This document shows positions 60,301 to 64,000 of a stretch of DNA of 64,000 nt, one piece after another. The notes under the pieces were generated by a model. The model was not told the origin of the DNA. It saw only the letters and a list, made by a program, of their open reading frames with translations, and ran no database searches. Origin of the DNA: Acheta domesticus (taxonomy: Eukaryota; Arthropoda; Insecta; Orthoptera; Gryllidae); the NCBI GenBank assembly GCA_031308135.1, contig JAHLJT010002630.1, positions 99,286,918-99,350,917 on the forward strand. The letters run 5' to 3'. Numbering within the stretch: position 1 is the first letter of the stretch; each line of letters opens with the position of its first letter. A program made the translations under genes and the position numbers.

Positions 60301-63300
60301 TCTTCATCTCTTCCATCAGTGGAATACAGTAACCAACAACCCGAATTTTCATGTGCCTGACGATCGTCGTACAATTTGCGAAGTCTAAGCTCTTAACCGC
60401 CAGTGCTCGCACCGGGATAAGAGCTGCACCTGGTGATCGTGCCGCTAGGAGCGCTGCAGACGCCAGCCCACCCTCGTCACCTTCTTTGTCACCACCACCA
60501 CTCTCCCATACATACACACGCTTCCTGTAAACACAGGTCAGAGTCCAAATAACTATCATTAAGTGGTTCACGCTCTCATAAGCGCTATATAATGTAATTG
60601 TAAATACTAGTGCGAAAATGATGCATTTCAATACAAGGTGAAAACTTCAAATTCGTTAATCTCAACACCTGATTTTACTTTTTCATATAGGTACGTATAT
60701 TCTAACGAAACTCCCCGCCTATCAATTCCTAGGCGCCCTCTTGCGAGCTTTGTGATAACTCAGGGAAGTGGGATCTTTTTGGGTGGGGAGATGAAATCCA
60801 AACAAGTACACAAAACCAATTGAACTGGGTTTAATTCTGAAGCCCCCTTTTGAAAAACACAGAACGAAAAAATGGTACGTTTCTCACTAAGAATGCATGA
60901 ATGCTTCATTCATTTCATTGCGCATACTTTAATATCAGGGGAATTCCCGTCGTTTAACTTATAAAATTTCACTTCGATTTCTATTTAAATTACCCAATGA
61001 CGCTGGGTTCATTCTTATCATTTAATCCAAAGCAAATTGAACGTAAAATGTGAACAATTACTTGGCACTCGCAAACAATTTATTGTTTCTGTGAACACCA
61101 TAAATTACCACAATATTTCATCACAGTTCTGCAGGCAAATTGCCTAAAACTGGCAGGAATCTTTAGTTTTTCCCTTCGAAACGTTCCCTTTTAATACGTT
61201 TTGCCCTCGGACGCCTTTGCGAGCTTTGTGATAACTCAGGGCAGTGGGATCTTTTTGGGTGTTGAGACGAAACCCAAACACGTATTTGCGCGGATTTTGG
61301 GAAAAAATACCAAGTCGAAGGCGTCACGTTTGATATGTGTGTTCTGCTCTGTTAATTAGCGCCAGAGATTGCTAGGAATTATTGAATTACACGAACGGCG
61401 CCAAATTTGAATCATTTTTTGCCGCTGTCAACAATATGTCAACTCAAAATCACCATACTGTTGACAGTAATTACATAGGCATTGAAGTTGTGAGAAGTTA
61501 CCACGTAGCTAAATTACATCGACTTATTACGAAATACCGATTTGCCACAACAGTAAAGCTTTAAAAGTCGTGTTCTGTGAAGGAAAGAAATTTGACTTAA
61601 CCATCGATTCGCTAGGTTCACAGATACCTTAGACGACAAATACAATGTATTCATCATTGACGAGTGATTCCGGTTACATCAACTACTAAGGTTATTAGTC
61701 CCGTAAATATAGTGCATGTTTTCATCGCGGAAGGTGGCGAGTGTCCTCTCCGCTAGAAGGTGAGACTCGGCGCCGAACTACATTGGCTTGCGCGGACTAT
61801 CCCCAACCAGGTATTTCCCATTAGCGAGGCACCGCCCCAGCCAGGGCAAGCTCTAAGAACCCGACCGGTTTCCCGGCGTGTGGGTAGTGTATTGCATGAT
61901 AGTGTGTGTGCAAGGGGCGAAGACAGAACAAGGAAGAGGAAGGAAAGATCGCGCATATTCCATGGCCTGTTTGTTAGGGAACCGCTCCGGCTTTCGCCTG
62001 GTGTTGATCGGAGAAAGCACAGAAAACTGCTGGTCAGAGCAGCCGGCAGCCAGAATTCTCCTCCCAGCGAATGAATTGGGCCCAGCTTCCTAGCTAGTGC
62101 CGAAAACGTTGCCTTCGGGACTCGAACCCAAGCACTTTCCGCCCCACGCATCGCAGTGACACCAGTAGATGCCCTGAGACACCTTTGCCGATACACACAT
62201 GTACTACGCCACGTGACCTACTTCAAGCGCGCAGAAACATGGAGTAATTACTCAGTCGAACGCATCTGTCAAGAAGTCACAGAGGACAAGGTTTTTTTGT
62301 CATAAATAAGATGCTGACCAGAAACGTAACATAAAATTTTCTAAACGCATTTATCTGCTATATTTCATGACCATCTGTAGTGAAATGCATTGCATAGTTC
62401 ATGGGTATTGATTCAATAAATGAAATTTATGTCAGTTAGCCGACGTTTCGGAGTTTTATTTCTCCATTCTCAGGGCTGAATACATTTACAACACGGTTAG
62501 ATGTATAAACACAAATTACACAATACACTATGTATAAAAAATAATTACATGTTCATGTGCTCGAAGCACACATCACCAATCAACATTTGTTTGTTTTATG
62601 CACATAAATAAAATTCCATTAAATTTTTAATAAACGAATTTTAGTTAAAAAAATTAAAACGCATACGACACATACCAATTTAATTTTAAGGGGATGGAGG
62701 ATAGAGAAATAAAACTACGAAACGCCGGCTAACTGATATAAATTTCATTTATTGGACCAATACCCATGTACGATGCAAAGGATTAAACGGGTTTCAAAAA
62801 TAACATGCATTACGTGCCATTTGATTGGATTTAATATTCATTCTTTAAAAAAAATACAGAGCATTCAAAAAAATGCAAATATCAAATGACTCCAGAGGCG
62901 TGGAAAATTATGCATTCGAAAGTCAAAATGAAAGAAACGTAACTAAAATATTTATATTAAAAATTGCACACTTTCACAACACAGTAAGTAGATCGGACTC
63001 CTCACCTCCCAGTTGCTGGGTCGAACGCGATTCCTCGCCAGACTACAGCAGCAAGTTCCCTCAGCACCACCCCGCGGAAGGACTGGTGGCGCCACCTCAG
63101 CAGCCTCAGCGCCGTCAATTCTTCGTCGATTTCGCGATTCCGCGTGACGTGTTGCGTTTGTCTGCGCACCCTCTCCCGCCCCTCTGGCAGCACTTTCTCC
63201 GCGTGGCCAAACTGCAGCTGCTCCGCACCCACCCCCTCCGACTCCCTCCGCCTCAGCCCAACCTCGTCCCACTGGTCCACGGCCTTCTCCTTGGGATTCT

Positions 63301-64000
63301 TTGCTTCCTTCTCGCTTTGGATCAGTTGCATTTGCTCAGCGCCCATCCACTCCGACTCCCTCCGCCTCAGCCCAACCTCGTCCCACTGGTCCATGGCCTT
63401 CTCCTTGGGATTCTTTGCTTCCTTCTCACCCTGGATCAGTTGCATTTGCTCAGTGAACTGTTCCCATTGATCTACAAATTCTGTGTCAGAACTATTGTTT
63501 TTAAGACATAAAAAATTAGAGTACGGCAAACGAGTGCCAAATTGCGAAGTGTGACGTGCAATACGACTACGACGTTGACCCCAATAATCTTTTGACCCAA
63601 GAATGTTCTGAACACCACCGCTTTTCTGCTGTGGATCGCCGCTGATTGCCATTACAATGGGCGCAGCTGAATTGAGCTGCATATTTCGAAGAATATTTCC
63701 GGAAATAAACTGAAAATTTAAGAAAAAATATTGTCAACTATGTGTTGAGATGAGCTAAGAGTATCGATTAAGATTTGCAGTCATAACCTTAAAAAATTTG
63801 GATTATCAAGTACGCTTCTTTACAATTATTTTCCACGTTTCTGTTTACATTGACGTGCAGAACATCAAAAGCTACGAATGGAAGAGGGACCTTACCCCAT
63901 ACACCTGGTCACGAACGGATTCCGAAGTGTCTTTGACGAGGAAGAGATGCAGCCGCTGAGAGCTGCTGGCCGCCAGCACGTAGCCTCGAGCGCCTTCCAG
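42954..64000 (-). CDS. Ionotropic receptor (IR-type chemosensory channel), partial, six exons seen
   Basis: Likely a divergent insect IR, a ligand-gated cation channel subunit of chemosensory neuron membranes related to ionotropic glutamate receptors. Exons read on the minus strand: 63896-64000, 63006-63709, 60251-60524, 55496-55928, 48879-49210 and 42954-43314. Domains in order: N-terminal region, start of lobe S1, TM1 with pore and TM2, lobe S2, TM3 and a basic tail. Phases match at 63896/63709, 63006/60524, 55496/49210 and 48879/43314. They clash between 60251 (phase 0) and 55928 (needs two preceding bases), so at least one S1 exon is undetected, lost or missing from the assembly. The three exons on each side are otherwise open (361 codons, then 374 residues plus stop). 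The gene continues past the right edge. Ligand is unknown. Confidence 0.8.
43315..44218. other. IR intron, no element recognised
   Basis: AT-rich. Open frames on both strands (43561-44184) lack known domains. Confidence 0.4.
44262..44483. mobile_element. Palindromic MITE, subfamily 2, copy F
   Basis: Ends GCGATTTTTATAACTTTGCC and GGGGCAACTTATAAGAATTGC. The core has GATATCGCATGATCG and GCGATCATGCGACGTC flanked by GCCGCTAG/CTAGCGGC, the same core plan as subfamily 1 but with different outer ends. Confidence 0.75.
44561..45566. repeat. Large foldback repeat with arms of about 205 bp
   Basis: 44561-44769 is inverted as 45363-45566. Shared blocks are GCAGTGCGATCTACAGGCGA, ACCACGACGGGCAGACAGCC, TAACACTCCCCGTGCTGGAT, ACCAGCTGGTTCAGCACCTT and CTATGGAG. 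An inner CTTTCGTGACCTC pairs with 45316-45329. The right arm has a tandem of about 52 bp (TAGATGGCG...CTGCCCGTC...GGTACGCAGCG), and a third copy of that word lies at 44221-44262 next to MITE copy F. No coding sequence. Confidence 0.85.
45567..46218. other. IR intron, no element recognised
   Basis: Contains a repeated GATCGACTTGTTG word at about 45752 and 45961. No gene seen. Confidence 0.4.
46221..47471. mobile_element. pogo/Tigger-like non-autonomous element
   Basis: Inverted ends CAGTAAAATCTGTCTAAACC and GGTTTAGACAGATTTTACTG, flanked by TA on both sides (46219-46220 and 47472-47473). Inner GGTTTCCG/CGGAAACC subrepeats recur near both ends. 1251 bp including the nested MITE 46722-46945. No transposase frame. 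Confidence 0.85.
46722..46945. mobile_element. Palindromic MITE, subfamily 2, copy G (nested in pogo-like element)
   Basis: Ends GCGATTTTTCTAACTCTGCC and GAGACAAAGTTTAAAAAATCGC, with a core of AGTCGCATGATCGC and GCGATCATGCGATATC. Closest to copy F (44262-44483). Confidence 0.75.
47472..48878. other. IR intron with an unassigned open frame
   Basis: A 197-codon plus-strand frame at 48099-48692 is the longest here. It has no known domain, mixed composition and no splice context, so I do not call it a gene. The rest is AT-rich. Confidence 0.35.
48879..49210 (-). CDS. IR gene, S2 ligand-binding lobe exon
   Basis: The acceptor is TTCTGTTCTAG and the donor GTGAGT, giving 332 nt ending in phase 2. 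It begins GRLFDLITNPEHEAQINTFE, the standard continuation after IR TM2 (xYQ-GRLFD, then an INTFEQLA segment that opens lobe S2). It ends SFIQTHFSSR. No stop or frameshift is present. Confidence 0.88.
49427..49960 (+). pseudogene. LINE 3' end (RT C-terminus and tail)
   Basis: The frame reads RGDHKHKINLRLRRRDVGKF followed by SFANRTITQWNRLPAKTF, the conserved C-terminal tail of many arthropod LINE reverse transcriptases. AT-rich 3' UTR and a run of TTA/ATT units end near 49960. Truncated at 5'. In an IR intron. Confidence 0.75.
49961..50900. other. IR intron, no element recognised
   Basis: AT-rich. 50640-50900 may be the 3' UTR of the minus-strand LINE that follows. Confidence 0.4.
50903..54265 (-). 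pseudogene. R4/Dong-like LINE with restriction-like endonuclease, nearly complete
   Basis: Single-ORF non-LTR retrotransposon read on the minus strand. 53892-54265: GC-rich 5' part. About 53560-53620: Myb-like RWTLDELKEVMWCFYEK. 52954-53562: linker including MGNWKSPGIDKIQIYWIKKL. 52483-52950: RT blocks RPITCLPVLYKV, motif A MAWIDYQKAFDSVPHD, motif B NRGIFQGDSLSPLLF. 51930-52496: motif C LFYMDDLKVFA, then YKYLGIEGCE. 50903-51976: a Cys/His cluster (CRISQEHVETIDHIVSAC) and the restriction-like endonuclease core KPDIVIRDLVKKS...LIDVAVPCDQN. Breaks: a stop after SLAKN (52954) and frameshifts near 52490, 51950 and 53540. One Cys of the cluster has become Ser. Confidence 0.88.
54266..54316. repeat. 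(ATT)n microsatellite at LINE 5' edge
   Basis: About 17 ATT units directly beside the 5' end of the R4/Dong-like LINE. Dong elements are known to insert into TAA repeats, so this may be the target site. Confidence 0.9.
54317..54980. other. IR intron, no element recognised
   Basis: AT-rich DNA without open frames of note. Confidence 0.45.
54985..55390. repeat. Dispersed repeat, copy 2 (pair with 10025-10400)
   Basis: Same block order as copy 1: CGTACGTATAC, GGGAAAGTTATGTAATGCTG, CCAGTTGCTAAATTAAGA, TTGATACCGAAAA, a GTCCGTCTGTC run and GGGGTACTTTAT. It ends about 105 bp before the IR TM exon. Confidence 0.7.
55496..55928 (-). CDS. IR gene, TM1-pore-TM2 exon
   Basis: The acceptor is TTTGCTAG and the donor GTTAGC. 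The exon encodes the end of S1 (WLFNVPVNTWKKM, then DRYIVLVPSAAPLPAW) and SLPLRVFSPRIWLALLG, the classic IR entry into TM1. A pore segment follows with two cysteine-flanked runs, then TM2 (LQLAAALLASAVIVAAAYQ). The first base is the last base of a split codon. The TM part is strikingly GC-rich (about 55500-55750) against AT-rich surroundings, which creates several spurious open frames on both strands. Confidence 0.82.
56040..56300. repeat. Diverged tandem duplication of about 130 bp
   Basis: AGACTTGACNNATGTT, CCGAATCT-A-GCCA-AATTG and ATCGCGAA-AAACACNGTAA occur in the same order at about 56068-56152 and 56190-56288. The second copy is open on the minus strand, the first has a stop. Origin unknown; possibly 5' DNA of the LINE that follows. 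Confidence 0.6.
56380..57838 (+). pseudogene. LINE ORF1 end and endonuclease remnant
   Basis: Starts with a coiled-coil-like stretch (LRKEVSELKRQVSNISTLIQ), as in ORF1 proteins. Then come endonuclease blocks: IDVLLLQE (about 56620), MAIHRADRDASHRGDGVAVA (56842-56902), MAGDLNAKCEEWGC (57063) and SLSDHGPITF (57297). A frame to 57838 follows without RT motifs, so the element is truncated. Frameshifts occur, and a tandem duplication (56532-56690 and 56691-56844) repeats the endonuclease start. Confidence 0.75.
56532..56844. repeat. 159-bp tandem duplication inside LINE endonuclease
   Basis: Two copies beginning CGCTGGAG at 56532 and 56691, differing at only a few positions, so the duplication is recent relative to the decay of the LINE. 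Confidence 0.9.
58010..58325 (-). mobile_element. tRNA-derived SINE
   Basis: Read on the minus strand: GGATTCGATGGTGAAACGGT TAGCATACC is the A-box region and GGTTCAAACCC the B box. GGGGAAGTAAAGCCGGCTAT CCC and a short tail follow. Minus-strand RNA-polymerase-III promoter boxes are intact, but activity is unknown. Confidence 0.7.
58364..58536. mobile_element. hAT-like MITE, copy 3, with exact 8-bp target duplication
   Basis: 173 bp. Ends CAGAGGCGAATCTACG and TAGATACGCCTCCG. Flanking CATGCCAC is identical on both sides (58356-58363 and 58537-58544). Confidence 0.9.
58911..59435. mobile_element. Terminal-inverted-repeat element, about 525 bp
   Basis: CGATATACACGGTACAGTTT with CAGACTTTACGCTTTCTCCA on the left is inverted as ATGTAGAAAGCGTAAAGTCT with AAACTGTACCATGTATATCG on the right. 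A second palindrome (GCTTTCTACACGAAAAATTA with its complement) lies at 59333-59393. No transposase and no clear target duplication. Confidence 0.7.
59436..60250. other. IR intron, no element recognised
   Basis: Together with 55929-58910 this is where the missing S1 exon of the IR gene would be expected. I found no open stretch with IR motifs. Confidence 0.4.
60251..60524 (-). CDS. IR gene, end of N-domain and start of S1
   Basis: A 274-nt exon with acceptor TGTTTACAG and strong donor GTAAGT. Its first base completes an arginine codon with the preceding exon (AG+G). It encodes RKRVYVWESGGG, an Ala/Gly-rich stretch, then SLDFANCTTIVRHMKIRVVG. The DFANCT element followed by a hydrophobic strand is the usual beginning of the IR ligand-binding lobe. 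It ends LPLLRLDDV in phase 0. Sequence downstream of the donor is taken as intron. Confidence 0.65.
60525..61640. repeat. IR intron with an 80-bp direct repeat
   Basis: 60728-60812 and 61205-61286 share GCGAGCTTTGTGATAACTCA, GTGGGATCTTTTTGGGTG and GAGA-GAAA-CCAAACA. They lie about 477 bp apart in the same orientation. No gene seen. Confidence 0.7.
61640..62165 (-). mobile_element. Long tRNA-related SINE, copy 3
   Basis: Minus-strand order of blocks as at 9002-9385: a box-B-like GGGTTCGAGTCCCG, ATTCATTCGCTGGGAGGAGA, CCGGCTGCTCTGACC, GATCAACACCAGGCGAAAGC CGG, CGGCGCCGAGTCTCACC and CGGGACTAATAACCTTAG. It is about 100 bp longer than copy 1 through an internal insert at about 61880-61980. Confidence 0.65.
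62387..62777. mobile_element. Foldback element with 85-bp arms
   Basis: CATGGGTATTGATTCAATAA, ATGAAATTTATGTCAGTTAG and CCGACGTTTCGGAGTTTTAT on the left are inverted on the right (62693-62777) with few changes. The inner ends of the arms carry a CTGAGAATGG...CGAAACGTCGGC motif related to 2280-2333. No coding sequence. Confidence 0.8.
62778..63005. other. IR intron
   Basis: AT-rich DNA without further signals. The donor of the repeat-bearing exon lies at 63001-63005. Confidence 0.4.
63006..63709 (-). CDS. IR gene, N-domain exon with 38-residue tandem repeat
   Basis: The acceptor is AAATTTTCAG and the donor GTGAGG, giving 704 nt that end in phase 2. It opens with FISGNILRNMQLNSAAPIVM, which looks like IR N-domain. 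It then carries two near-identical units of 38 residues (114 bp, about 63220-63450), each with EQMQLIQ, EKEAKNPKEKA and DQWDEVGLRRRESE. A third, degraded partial unit (EQLQF) follows. The insert is highly charged and probably helical, which is unlike the usual IR N-domain. Phase agreement on both sides argues that it is a genuine exon of this gene. It could instead be an exonised repeat. Confidence 0.6.
63896..64000 (-). CDS. IR gene, N-terminal exon (cut by window edge)
   Basis: Thirty-five open codons including GYVLAASSSQRLHLFLVKD, followed by the donor GTAAGG. The pattern of short hydrophobic strands with LVLAA/LHLFL resembles the extracellular N-domain of divergent IRs. Phase 0 at its lower edge matches the next exon. 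The start codon and signal peptide must lie beyond position 64000. Confidence 0.6.

Overview
The window is animal nuclear DNA, most likely from an insect and probably from the cockroach/termite lineage (Blattodea). The evidence is spliced genes with kilobase-scale introns and GT/AG junctions, a divergent chemosensory ionotropic receptor (IR), a C2H2 zinc-finger gene with several tiny acidic 5' exons, AT-rich intergenic DNA, and a dense, old mixture of LINE, SINE, MITE, Helitron, mariner, P-like, hAT-like and pogo-like remnants. The order-level assignment is inference.

Two host genes can be assembled, both on the minus strand. (1) A C2H2 zinc-finger gene runs from 21429 (start codon) to 6749 (stop). 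It has five exons whose splice phases all agree, giving a predicted protein of 492 residues with 13 fingers. (2) An IR-type gene enters the window at its right edge (64000) and ends at 42954. Six exons are recognisable: two N-terminal exons, an end-of-N-domain/S1-start exon, the TM1-pore-TM2 exon, the S2 exon and the TM3/tail exon. Phases agree at every junction except between 60251 and 55928, where an exon of the ligand-binding S1 lobe is missing from my reading. One N-terminal exon carries a charged 38-residue tandem repeat.

Layout. 1-1450: remnant of a THAP-domain gene or transposase followed by five exon-like repeats. 2500-4680: decayed jockey-like LINE split by a palindromic MITE. 4830-5321: GA-rich DNA ending in a Helitron-like 3' terminus. 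5690-6070: 74-bp tandem repeat. 6749-21429: zinc-finger gene, with introns holding SINEs, a mariner remnant, a nested MITE containing a 5S-rRNA-like segment, a hAT-like MITE and a LINE fragment. 22161-27703: an apparently full-length autonomous Helitron, broken by small frameshifts and a stop. 28300-28490: tRNA-like palindrome. 30670-32434: LINE on the minus strand split by a hAT-like MITE with an exact 8-bp target duplication. 32767-34537: P-element-like transposon with a THAP domain. 34750-35265: further palindromic MITE copies. 39812-42238: minisatellite of about 36 units of 67 bp, each with a G-quadruplex motif and a hairpin. 42954-64000: IR gene, whose introns hold a foldback repeat, a pogo-like element, an R4/Dong-like LINE flanked by a TAA microsatellite, another LINE, SINEs and inverted-repeat elements.

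The two host genes show no functional link. The rest of the window is a layered record of mobile-element insertion, with several nested cases that allow relative dating. Many of the long open frames, above all those over the 67-bp minisatellite, are not genes.
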